From positions 1,240,001 to 1,304,000 of the forward strand of contig NZ_FSRT01000001.1 in NCBI RefSeq assembly GCF_900143015.1: 64,000 nucleotides of DNA. The letters run 5' to 3'. The position numbers and the translations under genes are program-made. Below the pieces are notes generated by a model, which was not told the DNA's origin, made no database searches, and saw only the letters and a list, made by a program, of their open reading frames with translations. The DNA comes from Fibrobacter sp. UWB11. Its GTDB lineage: Bacteria; Fibrobacterota; Fibrobacteria; Fibrobacterales; Fibrobacteraceae. Positions 1-8,086 of this stretch are shown here, one piece after another. Positions within the stretch are counted from its first letter, which is position 1. Each line of letters starts with the position of its first letter.

Positions 1-702
1 TTGACCAACCTCTTCAAGAAGCAGTTCCCGAGCGAAGACGCTTTCCAGAAAGAACTCAAGAAGTCTAACACGACGATGAAGCAGTTCAAGGAAAAGATTG
101 AAGACCAGCTCAAGAGCGAAGAAATCCTCGTTAAGAAGGTTCCGTACCCGAAGGATCCGACCGAAAAGGATCTCGAAGCATTCTGGCAACTCAACAAGTC
201 CAAGGTTGCTATCAACGATACGATTAGCGGAGCTCGCATCTTTATCTCTACCAAGGGTAAGAGCGCTCAGGAAATCAACGACGCTAAGGACATGTTGAAG
301 GGTCTTGCAGCACAGGTTCGCTCCAAGAAGGCAACATTTGCTCAGCTCGCTGCTATCTATAGCGATGACAAGGAAGCCAAGAAGACCGGTGGTATCATGA
401 ACAAGTTTATCGCCAAGTCCAAGGGCGCAAACTTCGCCAAGGCAGTCGGCAAGATCAAGGTTGGTGAAATTTCTGAAGTCATCACCGACAATGACGGCGT
501 TTCTATCTTCATGCTTACCGAAAAGAACGACGGTAAGTTCGAAAGCTACAGACACCAGATTGACTACATCCTCCGCGTGCAGGCTGAACAGGAACGCCAG
601 GCTAAGCTCAAGGCTTACCTCGACGAACTTGGCAAGACCTACAAGGTGCAGTACCTCGACAAGAAGTACGAACCGCCTCAGGCAATCGGCGCTGCTAAGT
701 AA
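1..702 (+). CDS. Parvulin-type peptidyl-prolyl isomerase / SurA-like periplasmic foldase, C-terminal part
   Basis: The 5' end lies outside the window, so the first codon seen (TTG) need not be the true start. The visible 233 residues are rich in Lys, Glu and Ala. Residues about 75-175 fit a parvulin (PpiC/rotamase) domain: an Ala-Arg-Ile-Phe-Ile strand, a helix with QEINDAKDMLKGL, then an FAQLAAIYSDDKEAKKTGG segment typical of the family, and GEISEVI with a following Phe-Met strand. Such proteins assist folding of outer-membrane and secreted proteins in the periplasm; a signal peptide would be upstream of the window. It could equally be a lipoprotein PrsA-like isomerase. Family call good, exact subclass open. 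Confidence 0.7.
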   Translation: MTNLFKKQFPSEDAFQKELKKSNTTMKQFKEKIEDQLKSEEILVKKVPYPKDPTEKDLEAFWQLNKSKVAINDTISGARIFISTKGKSAQEINDAKDMLKGLAAQVRSKKATFAQLAAIYSDDKEAKKTGGIMNKFIAKSKGANFAKAVGKIKVGEISEVITDNDGVSIFMLTEKNDGKFESYRHQIDYILRVQAEQERQAKLKAYLDELGKTYKVQYLDKKYEPPQAIGAAK

Positions 703-723
703 TAGCACGAATTGTTTGTACGT

Positions 724-816
724 GTCATTCTGAGCGAAGCGTAGCGAAGTCGAAGAATCCAGAGGCTTTTTGGATCCTTCGATTTCGAACCTACGGTTCA
801 GCACTCAGGATGACAT
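724..816. repeat. Dispersed palindromic repeat, two opposed copies
   Basis: A left arm beginning GTCATTCTGAGCGAAG and ending CGAAGAATCC is followed by an opposed copy, GGATCCTTCGATTTCG up to CTCAGGATGACAT. Together they can fold into a long hairpin behind the foldase gene. The same end sequences recur at many other sites in this window. Confidence 0.75.
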
Positions 817-849
817 TTCTTTTTTAATTAGCTGATATTAGAGGTTTAT

Positions 850-1960
850 ATGGCATTCAATACAACTCACACCGGGCTTATCGAATTGCGTGCACGCATT
901 GATAAACTCTGGGGGTATCTTTGACTTAGAAGCAAAGACCGAAGAACTCTACGTCCTTGAAAAGGATTCCAGCGACCCGAACCTGTGGAACGACCAGGAT
1001 AAGGCGCAAGCAATGATGAAAAAGATTGGGAACCTCAAGGGGCTTATTGACTCCTGGAAAGAAGTTTCCCAGACATGCGACGACCTCGCTGAACTTTACG
1101 AAATGAGCAAGGACGAGGAATCAGCCGACCTCACCGCGACACTTGAATCCGACATTGCAGACCTCAAGTCTAGAGTCGAAGCGATGGAATTCAAGAAGAT
1201 GTTGAATGGTCCGGACGATGCCTGCGCATGCCTCATGTCTATCCATCCGGGTGCTGGCGGCACGGAATCCCAGGACTGGGCCTTGATGCTTTTCCGCATG
1301 TACACGCATTTCTTTGAACGCGAAAACATGGACTTCAAGGTGGTGGATTTCCAGGAAGCAGAAGATGCAGGCCTCAAGAGTGCAACGATTGAAGTCACTT
1401 GCGAAAACGCATACGGATTACTTCGTTCTGAAATTGGTGTCCATCGCTTGGTGCGCATCAGCCCGTTCGATGCCAATGCTCGCCGCCATACAAGCTTTAC
1501 GGCCGTTTATCTGTACCCCGAACACGAAGACGTGGAATTCGACCTCGACATGTCCGAAGTGCGCGTGGACACGTACCGCAGTAGTGGTGCCGGTGGTCAG
1601 TACATCAACAAGACGGATTCCGCAGTGCGTATGACCCACTTGCCGACAGGCATCATGGCGAGCTGCCAGACGGAACGTAGCCAGATTCAGAACCGTGAAA
1701 CCTGCTATAAAATGCTCAAGACCATGGTCGCTGAACACTATCGCTTGGAAGAAGAAGCAAAGCGCGATGCACGCATGGCCGAGAAGAAGAAGGTTGAATG
1801 GGGTAGCCAGATCCGTAGCTACGTGTTGCAGCCGTACCAGATGGTAAAGGACTTGCGCACTGGCGTAGAAACATCGGATACCGCAGGCGTGCTCGATGGA
1901 AAAATCAAACCGTTCATCGACGCTTATCTGCTAAGCACAAGCGAGGCGAATAAGGGGTAA
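850..1960 (+). CDS. prfB: Peptide chain release factor 2, programmed +1 frameshift
   Basis: RF2 recognises UGA and UAA stop codons and triggers peptide release on the ribosome. Translation starts at the ATG at 850, reads 24 codons to CTT at 919-921 and meets an in-frame TGA at 922-924; slipping forward one base (CTT T GAC) joins the long downstream frame, giving 369 residues. The site is the classic RF2 autoregulatory one: a run of G (CTCTGGGGGTAT) acts as internal Shine-Dalgarno just before CTT TGA C. The product has the SPF tripeptide for stop recognition (RISPFDANARRH) and the GGQ peptidyl-hydrolysis motif at about residues 248-250 (SGAGGQYINKTDSAVR). High UGA-reading RF2 ends synthesis, low RF2 permits the shift, as known for the family. 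Confidence 0.96.
919..925 (+). promoter_or_regulatory. prfB: prfB +1 programmed frameshift site (CTT TGA C)
   Basis: CTT is followed by the in-frame stop TGA and then C, the most shift-prone stop context. The G-rich stretch at 911-915 lies a few bases upstream as in other bacterial prfB genes. The downstream frame from GAC (923) is open to the normal RF2 C-terminus. Confidence 0.95.
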
Positions 1961-1971
1961 CTCCTCGCATT

Positions 1972-2002
1972 CGTCATCCTGACCCTATAAGGGGAAATAT
2001 CC
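1972..2002. repeat. Dispersed repeat, short degenerate copy
   Basis: Begins CGTCATCCTGACCC and ends AAATATCC with a small internal hairpin (CCCTATAAGGGG). It resembles half of the dispersed family and sits just behind prfB. Confidence 0.5.
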
Positions 2003-2018
2003 AGTTAAATTGATTAAA

Positions 2019-2043
2019 GTGGCGGGCTTTGCCCGCCATTTTT
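2019..2043 (+). terminator. Rho-independent terminator of prfB
   Basis: GGCGGGC and GCCCGCC arms with a short TTT-type loop are followed by ATTTTT. It lies about 60 bases after the prfB stop. Confidence 0.75.
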
Positions 2044-2052
2044 GCAAGATTG

Positions 2053-2085
2053 TCATGCCCGCCACTGAGCGCGGTCATCATCCTT
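2053..2085. repeat. Dispersed palindromic repeat, degenerate copy
   Basis: GTCATGCCCGCCACTGAGCG followed by CGGTCATCATCC resembles the GTCATTCCCGC...GCGGGAATC subtype of the dispersed family, partly decayed. Confidence 0.5.
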
Positions 2086-2090
2086 GAAAT

Positions 2091-2125
2091 AAAAAAGAGA
2101 AGCTCTGTAGAGCTTCTCTTTTTTT
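2091..2125. terminator. Bidirectional terminator between prfB and pfp
   Basis: AGAGAAGCTC, loop TGTA, GAGCTTCTCT forms a perfect 10-bp stem with T7 after it on the plus strand and a run of A before it (T on the minus strand). It can end pfp transcripts on the minus strand and read-through from prfB. Confidence 0.88.
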
Positions 2126-2195
2126 GCGTTATGCAAATTGGCGCTCCCGGTGGTTCGGCTGGCTCACCAACCTTAGTCCGGGATGACAGCCTAAA

Positions 2196-3857
2196 TTACA
2201 TTGCACCGCGTTCGAGCTTGATCGTGAAGTTCGTGATGTCGCAAACTTCGCTCGGACCCCAGTACTGGATCGGACCCGGGTAGGTGTAGGATTCAGTCTT
2301 AGCCCATTCGTCGCGGCGAGCGGCGAAGTACTTGAACGGAGCGCTCATCGGGCCTTCGAGTTCAACGAGAGCCTTACGGATAACCGGCTTGTCGGCACCG
2401 TGACGGCGTTCGATGTTCATCATCATGGTGATCGGAAGGCCGCCAGCGACCCAGTTTTCGATACCCTTAGTGACGTTGCGGACAGAGCTCATGTAGCCGT
2501 TCATGCCATTGAGGGCGAGAACAGAGGCTGCAAAGCCGAGGCTGTAGCAGTAGTCAGCGTCGAAGTTGGACGGAGCTGCGCAACGGCCTTCGTAACCGAA
2601 GAAGTGGTTGAGAGCAGAGAACTTGCCCTTGAAGTCACCACGGTTCTTGAGTTCCTTCTTGACCATTTCGATGATGAGCTTTTCAGTTTCGATGAGGGAA
2701 ACCTGAACGTTGCCATGGCTGTCGCGTTCGAGCATGAGCTGGGCCTGGATGCCAGCCGGGAGGCTCTTGAGGACTTCAGCGGATTCAGCGCTGACCCATG
2801 CGCAGAGCTTTTCGACCTTAGCAGCCGTGTCGAGACCTTCGACTTCAGCTTCGTGGTGGGCGAGGGCTTCAGAAAGTTCAGAGATAAGGACGCCAACGTC
2901 CGGGATGAATTCGAGGAGGCCTTCCGGAATGAGGGCGACACCGAAGTTCTTGCCCTGAGCTGCACGAGCGTAAACAACGTCAGCAACCTGGTTGATCACG
3001 TCCTTGAGCTTCATCTGCTTTGCCTTGACTTCTTCAGAGATAAGGCAGATGTTCGGGTGGGTCTGGAGAGCGGCTTCGAGAGCGATATGGGAAGCAGAGC
3101 GGCCCATGAGCTTGATGAAGTGCCAGTACTTCTGAGCGGAGTTAGCATCGCGCATGATGTTGCCGATGAGTTCAGAGTAGGTCTTCACAGCGGTGTCGAA
3201 ACCGAAGGAGGTTTCGATGAATTCGTTCTTCAAGTCACCGTCGATGGTCTTCGGGCAACCGCAAACGCAAGTCTTGACGCCTTTGGACTGGAAGTATTCA
3301 CCGAGAACAGCAGCGTTCGTGTTGGAGTCGTCACCACCGATGATAACGATAGCGTCGAGGTCGAGCTTGTTAGCAACAGCGATGCACTTGTTGAACTGTT
3401 CTTCAGTTTCGAGCTTAGTACGGCCAGACTGGATCATGTCGAAGCCACCGGCGTTGCGGTAGGCGTCCATCTTGGCGTCGTCAATTTCAATGTACTTGCC
3501 GTTTTCGAGACCGCTCGGACCGCCGAGGAAACCGAAAAGGACGGAATCCTTGGAAACGGACTTGATGCCGTCGTAGATACCAGCGATAACGTTATGTCCA
3601 CCCGGAGCCTGGCCACCAGAGAGAACCACGCCCATACGGAGAGCCTTGCCAGCCTTGGCTTCGGCTGCTTCGAACTGAACAACCGGAAGACCGTAGGTGT
3701 TCGGGAAGAGTTCCTTGATCTTGGCCTGGTCGCTAACGGATTCGGTAGCTGCACCCTTGTTAATCTTCACGCTCAGGGCACCATTCTTGAGGGAGACCGG
3801 GAGCTTCGGCTGATAGGCCTGACGGGCCTTGGTCAGTACAGAGAGATTTTCGGACAT
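2196..3857 (-). CDS. pfp: Pyrophosphate-dependent 6-phosphofructokinase
   Basis: Converts fructose 6-phosphate and PPi to fructose 1,6-bisphosphate reversibly, so glycolysis can save ATP. The 553-residue length fits the long PFP class related to the plant beta subunit. Visible motifs: MGVVLSGGQAPGGHN at residues 76-89 (phosphate binding), GGDDS at 174-178 (Asp in the position that disfavours ATP), PKTIDGD at 202-208 (catalytic loop), MGRSASH for substrate binding. The start ATG at 3857 is preceded on its strand by AAGGAATA. The long open frame on the opposite strand is codon-bias shadow. Single gene with a terminator behind it and no close partner. Confidence 0.95.
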   Translation of the reverse strand: MSENLSVLTKARQAYQPKLPVSLKNGALSVKINKGAATESVSDQAKIKELFPNTYGLPVVQFEAAEAKAGKALRMGVVLSGGQAPGGHNVIAGIYDGIKSVSKDSVLFGFLGGPSGLENGKYIEIDDAKMDAYRNAGGFDMIQSGRTKLETEEQFNKCIAVANKLDLDAIVIIGGDDSNTNAAVLGEYFQSKGVKTCVCGCPKTIDGDLKNEFIETSFGFDTAVKTYSELIGNIMRDANSAQKYWHFIKLMGRSASHIALEAALQTHPNICLISEEVKAKQMKLKDVINQVADVVYARAAQGKNFGVALIPEGLLEFIPDVGVLISELSEALAHHEAEVEGLDTAAKVEKLCAWVSAESAEVLKSLPAGIQAQLMLERDSHGNVQVSLIETEKLIIEMVKKELKNRGDFKGKFSALNHFFGYEGRCAAPSNFDADYCYSLGFAASVLALNGMNGYMSSVRNVTKGIENWVAGGLPITMMMNIERRHGADKPVIRKALVELEGPMSAPFKYFAARRDEWAKTESYTYPGPIQYWGPSEVCDITNFTIKLERGAM

Positions 3858-3877
3858 TGTTTATTCCTTTTGTTAAT

Positions 3878-3898
3878 CCCGCAAAAAAGCGGGTTTTT
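3878..3898 (+). terminator. Small hairpin with T-run in the pfp leader region
   Basis: CCCGC, loop A6, GCGGG, then TTTTT on the plus strand. No plus-strand gene ends here; on the minus strand it is a 5' leader hairpin just upstream of the pfp start and could affect pfp expression. Confidence 0.4.
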
Positions 3899-3964
3899 GG
3901 TTAAAATCCGGCGTAAATATAGAAAATTAGACGAGAGGCTTGTGGCAAAAAACTAAAGAAAACA

Positions 3965-4007
3965 CGTCATTCTGAGCGGAGCCCACATGGGCGGAGTCGA
4001 AGAATCC
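3965..4007. repeat. Dispersed palindromic repeat
   Basis: CGTCATTCTGAGCGGAG at one end and GGAGTCGAAGAATCC at the other, with an inner GCCCACATGGGC palindrome. Same family as the copies at 724 and 19001. The rest of the 3858-4173 gap is AT-rich with no recognised gene. Confidence 0.75.
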
Positions 4008-4173
4008 AAAGAAATTCCTTTACAAAATGTGATAAAAGTCAAATTTCTGTATATTTTTTTTAACTCTTTATTCCAAATTAGAGTAAATTTTACTATATAT
4101 GCGTCGCGTAACAAAAAAGTAATAACCAATTACTATTCTTGTTACAAAATAAATAAAATAAGAAGGTGAGTGT

Positions 4174-4587
4174 ATGAATGTTTTAATTTGGGGATCAGAT
4201 ACCATTTTGGGTCATGGGCTGTTGTCCACGCTAAAGGATATCAAAGATGGAGTTTTCAACGCCATCGGAAATATCGAAATTGGGGAAATTTTTGCATGCG
4301 ACGCCGAATCTGACAAGGAAGTCATCGACGAGGCTTGCGCCAACGCGGACTTCGTATTCAATTTATCCTATGGATTTAAATCTGACAAGCTCATTGAAGG
4401 TTTGAACGTTCATAACAATACTTGCCCGGTGCTCTTGAGCCATTCCGTAGGAGACAAAAGTCTTTTCCGCGAATACGCGCAAAACAACAACGTACCTATT
4501 CTTGAGTGGGCACCGAATTACGACATGGAACTTTTGAGTATCGAAGCTCAGGTCTATGACATGCTCGGCGCACTGCAATGCGCATAA
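4174..4587 (+). CDS. Hypothetical protein with Rossmann-like N-terminus
   Basis: A 137-residue protein starting MNVLIWGSDTILGHG, which resembles the first strand and glycine loop of NAD-dependent epimerase or dehydrogenase folds (G7, G13, G15). A second strand (DFVFNLSYGF) and an Asn/Ser-rich mid part follow, but the protein is less than half the length of a sugar epimerase and lacks a clear YxxxK catalytic pair. It may be a stand-alone reduced Rossmann protein. The RBS AAGAAGGTGAG lies before the ATG. Single gene between pfp and ogt; upstream DNA is very AT-rich. No function assigned. Confidence 0.65.
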   Translation: MNVLIWGSDTILGHGLLSTLKDIKDGVFNAIGNIEIGEIFACDAESDKEVIDEACANADFVFNLSYGFKSDKLIEGLNVHNNTCPVLLSHSVGDKSLFREYAQNNNVPILEWAPNYDMELLSIEAQVYDMLGALQCA

Positions 4588-4612
4588 ATTAGACGAAAGA
4601 ATTTATAAAGAT

Positions 4613-4638
4613 GGCGGCCTTTGAGCCGCCTATTTTGT
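4613..4638. terminator. Terminator between the Rossmann-like gene and ogt
   Basis: GGCGGC, loop CTTTGA, GCCGCC, then TATTTTGTT. It lies between convergent genes and could serve both. Confidence 0.7.
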
Positions 4639-5198
4639 TATTCCAGCATTAGCTCATTTGGTAAGGCACCCTCCATGCAGAGGAGCCTTCTTTTTAGGCC
4701 GACGCCAAGCGCATAACCGCTCAGACGACCGCGACTATCAATCACGCGGTGGCAGGGGATGACGACTTGAATCAGATTATTGTGCAGAACATTTCCGACA
4801 GCGCGAACTGCTCGTGGATGATTTACGGCTTGTGCAACTTGTTTGTAAGTCCAAGTTTTGCCGTAAGGAATTTGTCGTGTGACCTCAAGAACTTTTTTCT
4901 GGAAGTCGGTGCCGTAGATTTTTATGGGTATAGAAAACTCGCAGATCTTGCCTGCGAGGTACAAATTAAGTTCGTTCACGGCTTTGCGGTAGGCGCTACG
5001 AACGCGGTTGCTTATTTGCAACTCCGAATCAGGGCCTGCATACGCACATGCCTGCACGTTGCTCGGAGTTGCTTTTACTTCGTCTGAATTTTCCCGAAAT
5101 TTTAGGCCACAAAGATTTGATCCTTCAAAGACAAAGGTCCATTCGCCCCAGACGTTCCGGTGGCTTATCTTTGTGAATTTCGGGTCATCAAACTTCAT
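4638..5198 (-). CDS. ogt: Methylated-DNA--[protein]-cysteine S-methyltransferase
   Basis: Suicide repair enzyme that takes alkyl groups from O6-alkylguanine onto its own cysteine. With the start chosen here it has 186 residues; PCHRV at 148-152 carries the acceptor Cys149, preceded by the helix-turn-helix RAVRAVGNVLHNN that reads the DNA minor groove. The open frame extends upstream to 5276 inside alr, but the ATG at 5198 starts 17 bases after the alr stop and has AGGAGA overlapping that stop, so the shorter form is preferred. It probably shares a transcript with alr. Confidence 0.9.
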   Translation of the reverse strand: MKFDDPKFTKISHRNVWGEWTFVFEGSNLCGLKFRENSDEVKATPSNVQACAYAGPDSELQISNRVRSAYRKAVNELNLYLAGKICEFSIPIKIYGTDFQKKVLEVTRQIPYGKTWTYKQVAQAVNHPRAVRAVGNVLHNNLIQVVIPCHRVIDSRGRLSGYALGVGLKRRLLCMEGALPNELMLE

Positions 5199-5215
5199 AC
5201 CATGCGGTATTTCTC

Positions 5216-6439
5216 CTAGCGCAAGGGGTATTCCTTGTATTCTTGTACACCGAATTCTTCCTTGAGGTAATCCCAACGTACAAGGCGGTTCTTCCAGTAG
5301 TACTTGCGGTACAAGCGACGAGCCACACGGCTTGTTAGTTCGTACGGAATCGTGTGATGCTCATCGGCAACGCATTCCATCGAGATGCGGAAGTCAAGTT
5401 CACCATTGACAACATCAACAGTTTCACCAACTTGCACATCAGGAATGTGGCTTACGTCGACCATCGTCGCATCCATGCAAACGCGTCCGAGAATCGGGCA
5501 GAGCTGTCCGCGGATAAAGACGAATCCCTTGTTGTATTCGCCACGGAGGTAACCGTCGCCGTAACCGATTGCGATGGTCGCAATGCGTGTAAGCTGTTGG
5601 GCAGCCCAGTAACCACCGTAGCTCACCGTTTCGCCAGGCTTCACGTCGTGCACGTGGCGGATGGTAGATTTAATCTTCATGACAGGCTTGATGGGCCATG
5701 GGGAAGGAGCTGCACCCATGCAGTTGTAGCCATAAAGCGCTAGGCCCGGACGAACCATGTCGAAGTGGCTTTCGGGGTGCGTGAGCGTGCCTGCAGAACT
5801 GGAGCAATGGCAAATTTCCGGGCGAAGTCCTTCTGCTTCAAGAACGTCAACAAGGCGAGAGAATCGCTGGATTTGCACTTCGGTCTTGGGATTCCCCGGC
5901 ATGTCAGCCGTAGCAAGATGCGTGAACATTCCCTCGAACTTGAGGTGCTTGAGAGAAAGCGCCGCGCGGATGTTATTAAAGTCTTCGGCATCAAAACCGT
6001 AACGGTTCATGCCCGTGTCAATGGCGAGATGAGCCTTGCAGGTCGTTCCCGTTTCGCCAAGGAACTGGTCGAAAGCCATTGCAGTGCGGATGTCGGTAAT
6101 AGCAGCCGTGAGCTGGAATTCGACAAAGTAAGCAAAGTCTGCAGGAGTGCATGGGCCAAGTACGAGAATCGGCAAGTCCATGCCGTACTGGCGGAGTAGC
6201 ATGCCTTCGCTGATGTGGGCTACACCAAGGTAGTCGGCACCGCCGAATTTAGCGGCAAAAGAGCAGGCGAGGCTTCCGTGGCCATAAGAGTCGGCCTTGA
6301 CAGGTAGTAAAATCTTAGTCGAAGCCGGAATTTGGCTTCTGATAAACTTGATATTTTCACAAAGGGCGTCTAAATTGATCTCAATCCAGTTCGGGCGCGC
6401 GATTTTATTTAAGTCAGGAGGATTAGATAAAAGTTTCAT
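5216..6439 (-). CDS. alr: Alanine racemase (PLP-dependent)
   Basis: Interconverts L- and D-alanine for peptidoglycan synthesis in the cytoplasm. The 407-residue protein has the PLP-lysine motif VKADSYGHG (Lys48) close to the usual KANAYGHG, a VSYGGYW segment that carries the second catalytic tyrosine, and ATIAIGYGDGYLR, all typical of the fold III TIM-barrel and C-terminal beta domain. The first about 13 residues precede the conserved RPNWIEINLDAL start and may be an extension. No strong RBS is visible before the ATG. ogt follows 17 bases downstream on the same strand. Confidence 0.94.
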   Translation of the reverse strand: MKLLSNPPDLNKIARPNWIEINLDALCENIKFIRSQIPASTKILLPVKADSYGHGSLACSFAAKFGGADYLGVAHISEGMLLRQYGMDLPILVLGPCTPADFAYFVEFQLTAAITDIRTAMAFDQFLGETGTTCKAHLAIDTGMNRYGFDAEDFNNIRAALSLKHLKFEGMFTHLATADMPGNPKTEVQIQRFSRLVDVLEAEGLRPEICHCSSSAGTLTHPESHFDMVRPGLALYGYNCMGAAPSPWPIKPVMKIKSTIRHVHDVKPGETVSYGGYWAAQQLTRIATIAIGYGDGYLRGEYNKGFVFIRGQLCPILGRVCMDATMVDVSHIPDVQVGETVDVVNGELDFRISMECVADEHHTIPYELTSRVARRLYRKYYWKNRLVRWDYLKEEFGVQEYKEYPLR

Positions 6440-7015
6440 GGTAACAATAATATAGTCAAGTTTTAAGAAAATGGCTGAAGCACCCCTTAAAAAAGGCCAT
6501 ACTCAATCCAAATTGGAATAAATTATACTGGGCTAAGTTTTGTAAAAAACAAAGCGTGTGAAAAAAATCAAAATCGCGTGCAAGCCCAATAACCACGCGC
6601 AAAGCCTTATTTTATCTGAGTTTACAATTCATCGTATGAAATTTTCTTTACTATTTTACGCTGTTTTCTTGAATTTTTTATTGGTACTTTATGGGTGTGA
6701 TAAGGGTTTGGGTTGTTTCTTACTTTTAATCAATTAAAATAAAGTAAGTGGTTTTATACAAAGTAATTTCCCTTATTTTGTGACACCGACTATTCTGACA
6801 TTGATGTACAACAACGTGATAAATGCGCAATAAAGTTGCGTATTGAAAACACGTAAGCGTTTCGCGTAACAGTTCGATTAAAGGGCTTGCCTTAAAAGTC
6901 CTGTTACGAAATGTTGCCATTCGGCAAATTAAATGCTCCGCTCACGGGGTAGTTGCTTTGCTGATACCAAAAAAACATAAACATCCAATTTCCTTGAGAA
7001 AGGGAGGATAAAATC
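6440..7015. other. AT-rich intergenic region, 576 bases
   Basis: Divergent promoter space between alr and the TonB-like gene. I see one possible short lipoprotein frame (6636-6737), an interrupted inverted repeat CGTAACAG (6864-6871) / CTGTTACG (6901-6908), and the strong RBS GGGAGGATAAAATC before 7016. No RNA gene was recognised. Confidence 0.5.
6636..6737 (+). CDS. Possible 33-residue lipoprotein-like peptide or gene relic
   Basis: ATG at 6636 opens a frame reading MKFSLLFYAVFLNFLLVLYG then C, D, K: a basic start, hydrophobic core and a lipobox-like LYGC. After the Cys only 12 residues follow (ending LLLIN). It could be a very small lipoprotein, the left-over start of a lost lipoprotein gene, or chance in AT-rich DNA. 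No clear RBS is seen. Confidence 0.22.
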   Translation: MKFSLLFYAVFLNFLLVLYGCDKGLGCFLLLIN

Positions 7016-7984
7016 ATGAAAACGACAAATAAAAAACAAGACGCGTTCATCGCATCCTTGATGCCAGATTCCGACAAGAAGATGGTGCGCATTGCAAGTG
7101 CATCGCTGATTGTCGCGTTAGCTCTTGGCTTTTGGGCAACTACGTATGAACGTATAATCGATGACGTTATCTTTGATACGACACCGAGAGTAGATATGGA
7201 CGTATCCGTGAAACTCAATCCAATTAAGGAGGAAAAAAAGCAGGAACCAAAACCAAAGACACAAACAAATCGCAGATCTAAAGATGATTCCAATAAAAAA
7301 ATGGGAAAGAAAGAAGATGCTGGAGGCGGGAAGCCCAAAGGTCCGGGAGATCCCAAGGCCGCATTGAATCGAGGAGTCCTTAAGGAACTTGCTATACGAA
7401 CGAATAAAGCAGGCCTCCAGGCCTATGATTTGATGAATCAAAAGTTCGCTAGCGATGTCAACAAGGTACTTACTCATGTAAACGTCTTGATGAAATCTGG
7501 AACAACAAGGATAGGCAATCGACGTGGCACAGTGAACACCGAATTTAACCCCGGCATTGCCGCAGGTGGATCTGGTGGAATCAAAGATGGTCTCGGAGGT
7601 CTTTTCAGCGGATCTGGAACCCGTTTTGCACCATCCGGTTTAAAAGGCAATATTACTACGCCTAAACCAAACCAAATCGACATGGGTGCTGGTGGCGGAT
7701 CTCGCTCGGCATCCGATATCATGAAAGTCGTGCGTCAGCGTACTCCTGGACTTCGCCATATTTACAATAAGCACTTGAAGAAGAAACCAGGATTCCAAGG
7801 CAAGGTCACATTGAAGTTCACGATTGCACCGGGTGGCGAAATCATCAGCATGGCTGTGGTGGGGTCAACGACGGGATATCCTGAATTCGATAATGAAGTC
7901 AAAAAAGCCGTGAGTGGTTGGACGTTCGGCAAGGTTAAATCGGGAAATACAACAGTGACGATTCCATTTACCTTTACGGAGTAA
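7016..7984 (+). CDS. TonB-family energy transducer, AgmX/PglI C-terminal type
   Basis: A 322-residue inner-membrane-anchored protein. One membrane segment at about residues 22-42 (MVRIASASLIVALALGFWA) follows a short cytoplasmic start; then comes a Lys/Glu/Pro-rich periplasmic spacer (EEKKQEPKPKTQ), a Gly-rich stretch, and a C-terminal domain from about residue 230 with RQRTPGLRHIYNKHLKKKPG and GKVTLKFTIAPGGEI, typical of the AgmX/PglI and TonB C-terminal families. Such proteins couple inner-membrane motors to outer-membrane or gliding machinery; no ExbB/ExbD partner lies next to it. A strong RBS (GGGAGGATAAAATC) and a terminator hairpin bracket it as a single gene. Confidence 0.8.
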   Translation: MKTTNKKQDAFIASLMPDSDKKMVRIASASLIVALALGFWATTYERIIDDVIFDTTPRVDMDVSVKLNPIKEEKKQEPKPKTQTNRRSKDDSNKKMGKKEDAGGGKPKGPGDPKAALNRGVLKELAIRTNKAGLQAYDLMNQKFASDVNKVLTHVNVLMKSGTTRIGNRRGTVNTEFNPGIAAGGSGGIKDGLGGLFSGSGTRFAPSGLKGNITTPKPNQIDMGAGGGSRSASDIMKVVRQRTPGLRHIYNKHLKKKPGFQGKVTLKFTIAPGGEIISMAVVGSTTGYPEFDNEVKKAVSGWTFGKVKSGNTTVTIPFTFTE

Positions 7985-8031
7985 TGAAATGGTTATTGGA
8001 GTAGAATAAAGACGAATAGATTTTTAAATTT

Positions 8032-8065
8032 AAGTCGGTGATTCCTGTCACCGACTTTCGGTGAT
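8032..8065 (+). terminator. Hairpin behind the TonB-like gene
   Basis: AAGTCGGTGA, loop TTCCTG, TCACCGACTT is a perfect 10-bp stem; the following bases are only partly T-rich (TCGGTGATTTT), so it is a weak intrinsic terminator or mRNA-end hairpin. Confidence 0.6.
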
Positions 8066-8086
8066 TTTAATTTATGGGAAAAAATT

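Noticed and set aside
724-816. Dispersed palindromes as CRISPR repeats or tRNA-like genes
   Set aside because: Copies are scattered singly, lack regular spacers and do not fold as tRNA.
2400-3956. 518-codon open frame opposite the phosphofructokinase gene
   Set aside because: It lies antisense to a clearly conserved enzyme, has no RBS and its composition is the mirror of strong codon bias.
5199-5276. Upstream extension of ogt
   Set aside because: It lies within the alr 3' coding end; the RBS fits the ATG at 5198.
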